From contig JAJRWB010000003.1 of NCBI GenBank assembly GCA_024276995.1, positions 1-38,360 on the forward strand: a stretch of 38,360 nt of DNA. Direction: 5' to 3'. Of the stretch, positions 24,693 to 32,725 are shown piece after piece. The notes under the pieces were generated by a model. The model did no database searches. It saw only the letters and a program-made list of their open reading frames with translations, and was not told the origin of the DNA. This DNA is from Candidatus Eiseniibacteriota bacterium. GTDB taxonomy: Bacteria; Orphanbacterota; Orphanbacteria; Orphanbacterales; Orphanbacteraceae. Both the position numbers and the translations under genes were made by a program. Numbering within the stretch: position 1 is the first letter of the stretch; each line of letters opens with the position of its first letter.

Positions 24693-26030
24693 TCAGATCT
24701 TCCCGAGCCGACTCAGCTTTCCCCACGCCATGCGAAGGCCGAGCGCCTGTTCGACCATGGCATAGACTTTATAGATATCGATCAGCAATATAAAAACAAG
24801 ACGGTAGATCACGGCGTAGCCGACGAGAGAGAGGTCCTCCTTCTCCATGACGCTGCAGTGGAGCGCCATGGCGACGTCGAGGAGCGTGAGCTGCACCCAC
24901 CAGAGGACGAGCAGGCTCGAGAAGCCGTACACGGCGCCGACATAGATCAGCATCGTGTTGGCGGTGAGATTGACCACGGGCCAAACGATTCCCTCGAACA
25001 CCATGTAGCCGGTCACCGCCGGCACGGTGAGATCGCGCCAGGGGGGACGGAAGATGGAGCGCTGTTTCCACAGCGCCTGCAGGATCCCGCGGGTCCACCG
25101 GTAGCGCTGGCGGAGGAGGTCGCCGAGCCGTTCGGGCGCTTCGGTCCAGGCGACGGCGAGCGGCTCGTAGGTGACGTGCCATCCCCCTCGGAGGATCCGG
25201 AGCGTCAGGTCGCAGTCCTCGGCGAACGTGTCCCCCTCGTAGCCGCCCACTTCATCGAGCACGTGCCGCCGGAAGAGGCCGAGCGGTCCGGGAATGATGT
25301 TCACCGTGCGGAAATACGCCTGCGCCTTGCGCACGAGGTTCAGCCCCTCGATGTATTCGAGCGCCTGGAGACGCCCGAGGAGGGTCCCGCGGTTCGACAC
25401 CTTCACGTTCCCCGCCACCGCGCCGATCCGGGGCTCGGCGAAGTGGCGCGCCGCCATGGCGATGGAGTCCGGGTCGAGGCGCGAGTCGGAATCGATGCAC
25501 GCCACGATCTCGCCGGAGGCGCGGGCGATGCCGTAGTTGAGCGCCGCCGCCTTCCCGTTGTTCGCCGTGCTGAAGGCGAGAACGCGGCAAGGTCCGTGCT
25601 CACCCTCCCACCCCCTGGCGCGACCGAATGTTTCGTCGGTGGAGCCGTCGTCCACGATAATCACCTCGTATGCCGGGTAACGGAGGCGAAGGAGCGAGGC
25701 GACGGACGCATCGATCACTTTCGCCTCGTTGTATGCGGGAACGATGATCGAAACGAAGGGGAGGTCGGTGTCCTTGCCCGTTCCCCTCTCCTCGAGTTGC
25801 TGCAGCCAGGAGAACCAGAGAAGAAGGAGGTAGCGGGCCACCAGGATCAGAAGAAACGCGAGGAGGAAGACGATGAGCGTTTCCACCACCGTACCGGAAA
25901 GGGCGTCGCGCGTGCGGAGCACTACGAAATAGATCGCCCCCGAGCTTCCGAGTAGGGCGAAGGCGATGAGCACGAACAGGAGAAAATAGCGGCCCAGCCG
26001 CACCACCGCCGGTTTTCCTTCGGCGCTCAT
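24693..26030 (-). CDS. Processive family 2 glycosyltransferase (PgaC/IcaA-like exopolysaccharide synthase)
   Basis: A 445-residue inner-membrane synthase, close to the 441 residues of E. coli PgaC. Two N-terminal helices (about 13-35 and 45-70) precede the GT-A domain. Catalytic features are in order: FVSIIVPAYNEAKVIDASV, VDDGSTDETF, the metal-binding ACIDSDSRLDP, the catalytic-base region TFAEDCDLTLRI, and RQRYRWTRG (the QxxRW motif of processive enzymes). Three or more C-terminal helices follow (from VTGYMVFEGIVWPV). Such enzymes polymerise UDP-sugars, typically UDP-GlcNAc in the Pga/Ica branch, and push the chain through the membrane. No PilZ domain is fused, so any c-di-GMP control must come from another protein, such as the BcsE-like product of the first gene. 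The ATG overlaps the stop of the TPR-barrel gene by four bases. Confidence 0.92.
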   Translation of the reverse strand: MSAEGKPAVVRLGRYFLLFVLIAFALLGSSGAIYFVVLRTRDALSGTVVETLIVFLLAFLLILVARYLLLLWFSWLQQLEERGTGKDTDLPFVSIIVPAYNEAKVIDASVASLLRLRYPAYEVIIVDDGSTDETFGRARGWEGEHGPCRVLAFSTANNGKAAALNYGIARASGEIVACIDSDSRLDPDSIAMAARHFAEPRIGAVAGNVKVSNRGTLLGRLQALEYIEGLNLVRKAQAYFRTVNIIPGPLGLFRRHVLDEVGGYEGDTFAEDCDLTLRILRGGWHVTYEPLAVAWTEAPERLGDLLRQRYRWTRGILQALWKQRSIFRPPWRDLTVPAVTGYMVFEGIVWPVVNLTANTMLIYVGAVYGFSSLLVLWWVQLTLLDVAMALHCSVMEKEDLSLVGYAVIYRLVFILLIDIYKVYAMVEQALGLRMAWGKLSRLGKI

Positions 26031-27919
26031 CGCGCGACCCCGATCGACAGCGTCCAGCCGGTGGACCAGTAATCGCCGTCCGCGCGGATCACCCTGCCGT
26101 GATAGAACGACGACGATGCCTTCGCCCCCGCAGGCAGACGAAGCGAGCCGGCGAGCGAGAACTCCGTCGCGAAGCCGGTGACGGCGCCGGCCGTGTCTCT
26201 GCCGGCGAGCGCCTCCGCCTCGATGTCGTAACGGGAAGCGTACCGGGAGAAACGGATGCCTCCGCGGTGGCTCACGTAGCGATCGGGCGTCCAGTAGGCA
26301 TCGGACTCGTTGTCGTACGAGAGGTAGCTGCCCATGTAGCGAAGCTGCACGGAGGTGGATCGGAACGGGAAGAACGACACGTTGAGATTGCCTCCCCGGC
26401 TCCGGTTGCCGTCATCCACCCGGGAGAGCCTCCCGTCGGCGCGGGCGGTGAGCGGCAGGTCGGGCGTCCATTCGAAACCGGCGCTCCAGGCCTCCTCTCC
26501 GAGCGGTCCGTCGGCGGTCACCGTGGCGACCGAAAGGGCGCGGTCGATGAAATCAGATCGCTCGAAGCGGGTGGACGCCTTCCAGCGGATGTGATGCAGA
26601 TAGGAGGCGCCCGCGCTCCATTCCGCCGACGATCCCGCCTCGTTGTACGATCGCACCGCCCCCGCCGCGTCGATCGAAAAACCCCGGAGGAGAAGAAGCC
26701 GCGCGGTCACGGCGATCCGGTCCGCCCTTTCGCCGGCGCCGTTCTGGCGGTAGTCGGTTCTCCCGGCGATGATGCGGCCGCGGCCGCCCGCACCGAAGTC
26801 TCCGGCCACCTGGAACTCGGTCGTCGTGGCGCGAAATCCTTCCGAATCTCCCGTGTACCGGTAGGCGGGCGCCGCCTCGGCGCCGGCGATCGTTCCCGCC
26901 GCGGGGGCGGATCCGGTTCCGGCCGACTCTTTGCGCGCCCAGTCGCCGTGTCCCGTCCATCGGTAGAGAGTGGCGATCTGTTCCCGGGCGTTCCCGTTCG
27001 TTTCGTCCCTGTCGAGAAGGGCGCGGAAGTGGTCGAAGGCGCGCCGCTCTTTTCCCGCCCATAGGAGGACCGTCGCGTATTCTCCCTCGAGGGAGTCGCG
27101 CTTCGTCCCGTCCGGCGCCTTCTCCCATGCCTCGCGCCGCCGGACGATCTCCGCGGCGAGCCACTTCCGGTTCCCCTCTTCCGCTTCGCGCCGGAGCGCG
27201 TCGATCGCCCCGTCGGGATCGTCGAACAATTCGCGACCGAGGACCGAGTCGGCCGCTTCGAAGGCGGTATAGAAGTCGGAGGCGGTGATGAGCGATTCGA
27301 GCCACGCGATGAACCGGTCGCGGTCGCGCGGGTTCGCGTCGAGCCTTCCCTTCGCCATTCGCGCCGCGTACCGCGGGTTCGCGTCGAGCCTCTTGATGCC
27401 GTCCATCGCCTCGCGGTTGTCCGGTTCGATGAGAAGCGCCGTTTCGTACTGGGTGCGGGCCTTGTCGAACTCGTCGAGCCACGAGAAGAGATCGCCCCGT
27501 GCCGTATGAACGGCGCTTCCCCGGAGGCGGTGGCGGTCGAGAAGGTCGAGCCCCTCGCGACTCTTTCCGGACCACCCGAGCACGAGGGCGAGTTCGACCG
27601 CGGCGGAGTCGCGTGCCGCGGCGGGGAGGAGATCGAGGTCGAAGAGCCGCCGGTAGGCGACGACCGACTCGTCGAGCCTTCCGCTCCACGAGAGGGCGCG
27701 TGCGACGCCGAGGAGCATCCGGGCGTCCTCCGTGGTGGGACCTGTCCCGCCCTCGCCGAGGGCGAGCGTGTATCCGCCGGTGAGGGAAAGTTCCGGCGCG
27801 GAAGCGTGTGCGAGGGGGAGAGAAGGGAGCGAGGGGAGCGCCGGCGGCGCCGCGGCGAGGAGGACGGGAACGAACGTGGTCGTTGCGAGAGCGTGGATCA
27901 TCCGGGGCCGGGCGGTCAC
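26027..27919 (-). CDS. TPR plus outer-membrane beta-barrel export protein (PgaA-like)
   Basis: The preferred start is a GTG (27917-27919) overlapping the upstream stop (GTGA), as elsewhere in this operon; it gives the signal peptide a basic n-region (TARPR). An ATG at 27899-27901 is the alternative. The 630-residue product has a signal peptide to about residue 40. Helical TPR-type repeats follow (about 55-320: ARALSWSGRLDESVVAYRRL, LFSWLDEFDKARTQYETALL, LEGEYATVLLWAGKERRAFD). A C-terminal half (about 335-630) alternates polar and hydrophobic residues with many Tyr/Arg, as in a transmembrane beta-barrel (for example FPFRSTSVQLRYMGSYLSYD). PgaA has the same order, TPR then barrel, and exports de-N-acetylated poly-GlcNAc across the outer membrane. 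The last residue is Arg rather than the usual aromatic, which is unusual for barrel assembly. Confidence 0.8.
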   Translation of the reverse strand: MTARPRMIHALATTTFVPVLLAAAPPALPSLPSLPLAHASAPELSLTGGYTLALGEGGTGPTTEDARMLLGVARALSWSGRLDESVVAYRRLFDLDLLPAAARDSAAVELALVLGWSGKSREGLDLLDRHRLRGSAVHTARGDLFSWLDEFDKARTQYETALLIEPDNREAMDGIKRLDANPRYAARMAKGRLDANPRDRDRFIAWLESLITASDFYTAFEAADSVLGRELFDDPDGAIDALRREAEEGNRKWLAAEIVRRREAWEKAPDGTKRDSLEGEYATVLLWAGKERRAFDHFRALLDRDETNGNAREQIATLYRWTGHGDWARKESAGTGSAPAAGTIAGAEAAPAYRYTGDSEGFRATTTEFQVAGDFGAGGRGRIIAGRTDYRQNGAGERADRIAVTARLLLLRGFSIDAAGAVRSYNEAGSSAEWSAGASYLHHIRWKASTRFERSDFIDRALSVATVTADGPLGEEAWSAGFEWTPDLPLTARADGRLSRVDDGNRSRGGNLNVSFFPFRSTSVQLRYMGSYLSYDNESDAYWTPDRYVSHRGGIRFSRYASRYDIEAEALAGRDTAGAVTGFATEFSLAGSLRLPAGAKASSSFYHGRVIRADGDYWSTGWTLSIGVAR

Positions 27920-29535
27920 GGCGAAACGGTCTTCGGCTTCCCCGCGCCGAGCGCGGGGCATGCCGCGAAGGACCGGACCAGCGTCTTGAGGAACGGTTGC
28001 ACGTCGGAGCCGGTCGAGCCGGCGCTCCACCGCGCCGTGCCGTACCGGTATCGCACGGGCGGCTCGCCGCCGAAGTGGGCCTTCTCGCGCTCCCACAGCC
28101 GTCGGTGAAACGCTTCGAAGCCCGCCTCGTCGGCGCCCACGAGAAAGGCGGCGAGTTCTCCGCCGGCGACACCGACCACCAGATCGTCGTCGCGCAGGCA
28201 TTCGAGAGCGACGCGCGCCGCTTCCGCGGGGGCGGACCGCTCCGCCGCGCCGTTCCCCTTTTCGGCCGCCACCGGCGTGAAACGGACGAGATAGCCGATC
28301 GCGTCGATATGCGTCTCGGCGAGCACTCCCGCGAGGTTTTCGAATCTCTCCATCGAGCCGGCGCTGAGCGAGGGGAGTGCATCGGTGGAGCCGGAGGTGA
28401 GGATCGTTCGAACCGTGGCGATCGGGCCGACGCCCCGGTCCGCGCACGCCTCCATGAAGGCGCCTTCGGTGAGGCTCGTATCGACGCCGCCGTCCGGGTG
28501 CACCTTTTGGGGGAGTTTCCCGACGCGAAAGCGGATTTCATCGGGATGCGTGTCCCGCCCGAGGACTTCGTCGGCGCCGACGCGGAAGCAGCGCACCCTG
28601 TCGAGAGAACGCATTCTCGACGGGCCGATGAACAGAACGGGCGTGGTCGAGCCGTTCTCTTTCAGTCGTGAACAGATTTCGAAGGGCTCCGAGTCGTCGT
28701 GTTCGAGATCGAGCACCACCAGGGCCGGCGGATGATGGATCAGCCGGGTGAACAGATCGATCGACGACCGAAGGGGGATCACCTCGAAGCGGTTCCCGAG
28801 GATCGCCTGGAGATCGAGCGACTCTCCCCGCGCGAGGTGAAGAACCGGCCGCGTGTCCGTGCTATTCGAATCGTTCGGCGACTCGCACGGCGCCGCATCG
28901 TCGATCGAAACGACGCGGCCCGCGAGGCGGGTGCCGCGCAGTTTCCGTACGAGCACCTCCCGCCTTCCACTCTCCCTCGCGCGGATGGCGAACACGCCGA
29001 AGGCGTAACGTTCCACGATCGACCGGGGGTAGACCGTATCGCCCTCGCCGTCGGTGTCGGCCATGAGGAGCGTGGCGGGCATGTCGTCGAGCCTGCCGAG
29101 CAGGGTGGTCACGAAACCCATGTTTCCCGTCACCGGATAGCGCGACTGGAGGAGTGCCGAGAACGACTCCACCACCACGCGGCTCCGTCCCTCGGCGAGG
29201 CGGACGATCTCATCGCCGATTCCGTGGGCGTCGCCGTTCCCCGTCACCATGTCGGCGTACCCGTCTTCGGGATGGTAGATCACGAGACGGTCGCTCTCGA
29301 GATGGGCCGTCGGATCGAAACCGAACGTTTCGGCCGTGAGAAGCAGGTCTTCCGGTTTCTCCGAAGCGATGAGAAGGCACCGTTCCTTGCGATCGAGGCC
29401 CTCTTTCAGGAAGCGAAGGGAAAGCTCCATCTTGCCCGAGCCGCATGGTCCGGTGATGAAATAGAACCGTCCGGCGACGACACCGCCGGTGACGGCGTCC
29501 AGTTCGGGAATGCCGATGAACTGCCTGCTCTCCAT
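27916..29535 (-). CDS. BcsE-like c-di-GMP sensor: degenerate KaiC/NTPase, receiver-like and degenerate GGDEF domains
   Basis: A 539-residue cytoplasmic protein from the ATG at 29533-29535. GGGAGGAA lies upstream at a long spacing of about 12. Residues 1-215 resemble a KaiC/RecA-like ATPase (FIGIPELDAVTGGVVAGRFY). Walker A is GPCGSGKM at 29-36, with Met where Thr or Ser should be; Walker B has become VVVESFSALL, and the usual E-E pair is E-K. Residues about 228-343 form a receiver-like domain with Asp276 in ALVVLDLEHD but no acidic pair after the first strand; an RSLD motif is at 309-312. Residues about 350-539 are GGDEF-like, with AGGEL (457-461) for the signature and RDDD (448-451) exactly where the RxxD inhibitory-site motif sits. 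The same order and size describe BcsE, a c-di-GMP receptor of cellulose synthases. It heads the exopolysaccharide operon and is coupled to the barrel gene. Confidence 0.82.
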   Translation of the reverse strand: MESRQFIGIPELDAVTGGVVAGRFYFITGPCGSGKMELSLRFLKEGLDRKERCLLIASEKPEDLLLTAETFGFDPTAHLESDRLVIYHPEDGYADMVTGNGDAHGIGDEIVRLAEGRSRVVVESFSALLQSRYPVTGNMGFVTTLLGRLDDMPATLLMADTDGEGDTVYPRSIVERYAFGVFAIRARESGRREVLVRKLRGTRLAGRVVSIDDAAPCESPNDSNSTDTRPVLHLARGESLDLQAILGNRFEVIPLRSSIDLFTRLIHHPPALVVLDLEHDDSEPFEICSRLKENGSTTPVLFIGPSRMRSLDRVRCFRVGADEVLGRDTHPDEIRFRVGKLPQKVHPDGGVDTSLTEGAFMEACADRGVGPIATVRTILTSGSTDALPSLSAGSMERFENLAGVLAETHIDAIGYLVRFTPVAAEKGNGAAERSAPAEAARVALECLRDDDLVVGVAGGELAAFLVGADEAGFEAFHRRLWEREKAHFGGEPPVRYRYGTARWSAGSTGSDVQPFLKTLVRSFAACPALGAGKPKTVSP

Positions 29536-29654
29536 GATTCGATCGATTCCTCCCGTGAACGGCTGTCGGGCAAGGGAGTCACCGTGCAAATCCTGTACCG
29601 GAATTGAGCAATGGGCCTTCGTGGTCGGAAGGGGGAACGGAGGGGACAGAACCG

Positions 29655-29753
29655 CGCATTGTTCGCGCCGTTGCCGGCGCGCCGGCGCGTACCGCGCGAT
29701 CGGCGCGTCGCATTGTGCGAAAATGGCGCACCGATTCGCGGCGGTTCGCGCCG
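29655..29753. promoter_or_regulatory. Intergenic region with palindromes and repeats upstream of the exopolysaccharide operon
   Basis: The 227 bases between the MoeZ-type gene and the BcsE-like gene hold no gene. They contain a perfect 14-base palindrome GCCGGCGCGCCGGC (29673-29686) and two copies of CGCATTGT (29655-29662 and 29709-29716). Two copies of GTTCGCGCCG are also present (29661-29670 and 29744-29753), as is an inverted repeat GTGCG-N7-CGCAC (29715-29731). No clear -35/-10 pair is visible. This is the only place where a promoter and operators of the operon could lie. Confidence 0.4.
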
Positions 29754-29762
29754 CTTCCTTAT

Positions 29763-30938
29763 TCAGTACTCGGGAAGATTCGGGTCGATCTCTCTCGCCC
29801 ACCGGTTGATGCCGCCGGCGAGATTCCACGTCTTCCGAAAGCCGAGCCGGGAAAGGTATTCCACCACGCGCGCGGAGCGGATGCCGGTCCGGCAGTAGCA
29901 TACGATTTCAGCATGGCCGTCGAGTTCGCCCAGGCGGTCGGGAATCTCGTTCATCGGGATCAGCGTCGAACCGGGAAGCTCGCTGATCTCTCTCTCGTAC
30001 GGTTCGCGCACGTCGAGGAGGAGGAATGTCCGGTCGCCCGAATCGAGTCGATTCTTCAGCTCTCCCACCGTCATCTCACGGGGAGGCGCCGGTGATTCCC
30101 CCGGCGCTTCACCGCTGTCCGGGTCATCGTCCCGACCGCCGCCGCAAAGCTCCTCGTAGTCGACGAGGGCGGTCACCTCAGGCGAGTCGCCGCACACGGA
30201 GCACGCCCGGTTGCGTCTCAGTTTCATCGTTCGGAAGCTCATGCCGAGAGCATCGTAGAGAAGAAGCCTTCCTGAAAGGGTCTCGCCCTTGCCGAGGAGG
30301 ATCTTGATCGTTTCGGTCGCCTGGACCATGCCGATCAGACCCGGAAGGACGCCGAGAACGCCCCCCTCGGCGCATGACGGCACCATGCCCGGCGGCGGCG
30401 GTTCCGGGTAGAGGCAGCGATAGCACGGCCCGCCCCGGTAGTGGAATACCGAGGCCTGGCCCTCGAACCGGAAAACGCTCCCGTAGACATTCGGAATGTC
30501 GAGCAGCACGCATGCGTCGTTCACCAGGTAGCGCGTGGGGAAGTTGTCGGTGCCGTCGGCGACCACGTCGTACCCTTTCAGGATGGAAAGGGCGTTCGCG
30601 GAGGTGAGTCTCTCTTCGAACGTATCGATTCGCACGTGCGGGTTGATCCGTGCAAGCCGCTCCTTTGCCGACTCGGTCTTCCGCCGGCCGACGGCGGACG
30701 TATCGTGCAGCACCTGGCGCTGCAGGTTGGAAAGATCGACCTTGTCGAAGTCGGCGATGCCGATGCGGCCGACTCCCGCCGCCGCGAGATAAAGGGCGAG
30801 CGGTGAGCCGAGCCCGCCTGCGCCGACGAGAAGAACCGATCCGGCTTTCAGTTTCTCCTGTCCCGCAATACCGACTTCGGGAAGCACGAGATGACGGCTG
30901 TAGCGGAGGTGTTCGTCCTTTTCGAGGGGTCCGTTCAT
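29763..30938 (-). CDS. moeZ: MoeB/MoeZ-type E1-like adenylyltransferase with C-terminal rhodanese domain
   Basis: A 391-residue protein from the ATG at 30936-30938. The N-terminal domain (1-255) is a ThiF/MoeB enzyme that adenylates the C-terminal Gly of a ubiquitin-like sulfur carrier. VLLVGAGGLGSPLALYLAAA binds ATP, LSNLQRQVLH supplies the Arg/Gln pair, ADGTDNFPTRYLVND holds the catalytic Asp, and CYRC plus CSVC form the zinc site. After an acidic, Pro-rich linker, residues about 285-391 form a rhodanese domain with LLDVREPYE and the persulfide loop CRTGIRS, so sulfur can be transferred to the activated carrier. Such fusions serve molybdopterin, thiamine or cysteine (CysO) synthesis. Its ATG overlaps the stop of the JAMM protease gene. 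The matching small sulfur carrier is not in the window. Confidence 0.95.
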   Translation of the reverse strand: MNGPLEKDEHLRYSRHLVLPEVGIAGQEKLKAGSVLLVGAGGLGSPLALYLAAAGVGRIGIADFDKVDLSNLQRQVLHDTSAVGRRKTESAKERLARINPHVRIDTFEERLTSANALSILKGYDVVADGTDNFPTRYLVNDACVLLDIPNVYGSVFRFEGQASVFHYRGGPCYRCLYPEPPPPGMVPSCAEGGVLGVLPGLIGMVQATETIKILLGKGETLSGRLLLYDALGMSFRTMKLRRNRACSVCGDSPEVTALVDYEELCGGGRDDDPDSGEAPGESPAPPREMTVGELKNRLDSGDRTFLLLDVREPYEREISELPGSTLIPMNEIPDRLGELDGHAEIVCYCRTGIRSARVVEYLSRLGFRKTWNLAGGINRWAREIDPNLPEY

Positions 30939-31384
30939 GCAGGTATCCCCTTCGTAGTGCCGGCGATGACGATCAGCTCCGGATGAAGCGCGCGCGAGTG
31001 GCGGGGGCGGTGCCATGCACGGATCCCGCCCGGCACGCCCCGTCTCACCTCGATGATCACCGTAGTGGAACCGGGCCAGGCGTTCGCCCCGTCGCGCGCC
31101 GATGGAATCGGAGGACGATCGGGATGAGAGTGGTAGAAGCCGATGATCTCGAACCCCCCGGCCCGGGCGTGCGCGATCGCCCGCCATACTTCCTCCGGAT
31201 CGATCCGAAACCGCCCCGCCGCTCCCGGGTGCTCCGTGCGATTCGCGGCGGCGTAGACGACATCGACCACGCGGTGCGCGGCGTCGCGCCGCCCGGCGAG
31301 GAAGCCGCAGCACTCGTCCGGCCACGCCTTCGCGCCTTGTGAGCGGATCGTATCGAGCCGTTCCTTTTCGAAGCGGATCGCCAT
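30935..31384 (-). CDS. JAMM/MPN+ metalloprotease (Mec-like), acting on sulfur carriers
   Basis: A 149-residue protein from the ATG at 31382-31384, with AAGGAACGGG upstream. The JAMM zinc motif is complete: Glu in PDECCGFLAG (about residues 23-32) and HSHPDRPPIPSARD, a perfect H-x-H-x7-S-x2-D. Prokaryotic members such as Mec of Mycobacterium cleave cysteine from the C-terminus of the ubiquitin-like carrier CysO, or trim MoaD/ThiS-type proteins. Overlap by four bases with the MoeZ-type gene makes the pair one translational unit, which fits a carrier-activation and release cycle. The last 40 residues are basic and less conserved (RAWHRPRHSRALHPELIVIA). Confidence 0.92.
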   Translation of the reverse strand: MAIRFEKERLDTIRSQGAKAWPDECCGFLAGRRDAAHRVVDVVYAAANRTEHPGAAGRFRIDPEEVWRAIAHARAGGFEIIGFYHSHPDRPPIPSARDGANAWPGSTTVIIEVRRGVPGGIRAWHRPRHSRALHPELIVIAGTTKGIPA

Positions 31385-31418
31385 CCCGTTCCTTTTCGCC
31401 GTGCATGAACCTGAGAAG

Positions 31419-31447
31419 ATTCTACACCGGCACGGCCGTTTCGTCAG
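31419..31447 (-). promoter_or_regulatory. Probable promoter of the JAMM-MoeZ pair
   Basis: Minus strand: CTGACG (31442-31447), a 17-base spacer, and TAGAAT (31419-31424), about 35 bases before the ATG at 31384. The match to the consensus is four of six and five of six. Confidence 0.4.
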
Positions 31448-31488
31448 CGCCCCGGGGGGAATCCGCTTGACAGATCAAGAGATTCTTT

Positions 31489-32694
31489 TCATTTCCCGAG
31501 CTTCAGCTTCGCCCCACCGATCCTACGCCCCACCGGGAGGAGGAGTGCGAACCCGACAAAGGCGGCGAGCGCCGATACGCCGAAAGGAACGGGCGCGCCG
31601 AGATGATCGTAGAGCCCTCCCATGGTGAAGCCGCTCGCCGAGCGGCCGAGACCGGTGATCCCCTGGTTGAGGCCCTGCACCTTCCCCTGGTCCGACTCGT
31701 CGGTGCGGTCGGCGAGGATCGCGGTCATCGTCGGCGTGTTGAGCGAGCTTCCGATCGCCGCGAGGGTGAGTGCGATCCAGAGAAAGGCCACCGGGCCGTC
31801 GGGCGCGAGGAAGGCGATCCCCAGGGCGAGGAGGAGCGCGCCGGCGCGGGCGAGGGCGAGCTGTCCGAAGCGGGGGACGAGCGACCGGAGCGCCCCGCCC
31901 TGCACGAGCGCGCCGATGAAGAAGAAGACGGCGAGCGCCTTGCCTGTCTGCGCCACATGGAATCCCCACCGGTCCTCGGCGAGAACGACGAGCGTCCCTT
32001 GAAGCACGGAGAGCCCCACGGTGGTGGCGAACACCGATGAAAGAAGAAGCCGGGCCGCCGGATGGGCCGCGGCTCGCCGCCACATGGCGAAGGCGTTCTG
32101 ATGATACGCCGTCGATCCGCCGCGCCTCGCCGTCTCCTTGAGGAAGAGGATCGTCAGCGCGATCGCCGTCGCCTCCATTCCGACGTTCATCCATCCCACC
32201 GCGTGGTAACTGGTGGCGTGTGCCACGATCCCGCCGAGGAGCGGCCCGACGATGAAACCGCCACCCGCCGTGGCGCCGAGCATGCCGAGCCCATGAGCGC
32301 GCCGCGACGGCGGCAGCCGGTCGGCGATGATTGTGGTGGCGAGGGTGAGCTGCGATCCGAAAAGTCCCATGAACGCCCGGGTGAGGAGAAAGATCAGCAG
32401 CGTCGGGGCGAGCGCCCACCCGGCGTAGGCGAGAAGCGATCCGAACAGGGCGATGAGGAGAACCGGCTTCCTGCCGATCCGGTCGCTTAAGCCCCCCCAG
32501 AGCGGTTGGAGGAAAACCTTCGGCGCCGCCGTGAGGAAGAACGCGAATGTCACATGAAAGGCGGTTCCACCCAGCTCGCGCACGTAGTACGCGATCACGG
32601 GAAACGTGGCGCCGAGGGAGATCAGTTCGAGAAAGAGGATCACCGGGAGAACGCGCGGCACACCCCCTTCGCGCTTCGCGCCGTGCCGCGTCAC
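31489..32694 (-). CDS. Major facilitator superfamily transporter
   Basis: A 401-residue, 12-helix transporter. The GTG at 32692-32694 is chosen because upstream residues in this frame are highly polar and belong to the end of the acyl-CoA synthetase gene. The MFS signature between helices 2 and 3 reads PLWGGLSDRIGRKPVLLIAL, and helix 5 has a Gly-rich GATAGGGFIVGPLLGGIVAH of the type seen in drug/metabolite exporters. A large cytoplasmic loop with KETARRGGS divides the halves. The second half opens at about residue 215. The substrate is unknown. It follows the acyl-CoA synthetase gene by 31 bases. A 12-codon ORF (32691-32729) overlaps both that stop (ATGA) and this GTG (GTGA) and may couple their translation. 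Confidence 0.85.
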   Translation of the reverse strand: MTRHGAKREGGVPRVLPVILFLELISLGATFPVIAYYVRELGGTAFHVTFAFFLTAAPKVFLQPLWGGLSDRIGRKPVLLIALFGSLLAYAGWALAPTLLIFLLTRAFMGLFGSQLTLATTIIADRLPPSRRAHGLGMLGATAGGGFIVGPLLGGIVAHATSYHAVGWMNVGMEATAIALTILFLKETARRGGSTAYHQNAFAMWRRAAAHPAARLLLSSVFATTVGLSVLQGTLVVLAEDRWGFHVAQTGKALAVFFFIGALVQGGALRSLVPRFGQLALARAGALLLALGIAFLAPDGPVAFLWIALTLAAIGSSLNTPTMTAILADRTDESDQGKVQGLNQGITGLGRSASGFTMGGLYDHLGAPVPFGVSALAAFVGFALLLPVGRRIGGAKLKLGK

Positions 32695-32725
32695 TGCGCG
32701 CCGGCTTTCGTCCGTCCGCCGGCCG

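Noticed and set aside
26027-28447. Longer start for the TPR-barrel protein
   Set aside because: The extension lies antisense-free but out of frame within the BcsE-like gene and lacks a signal peptide; a start at 27919 or 27901 gives one.
31467-31472. Plus-strand TTGACA
   Set aside because: No -10 element at a suitable distance and no plus-strand gene downstream.
31466-31479. Short inverted repeat CTTGA-CAGA-TCAAG downstream of the MFS gene
   Set aside because: Five-base arms and no T-run in the direction of the MFS transcript; not enough for a terminator.
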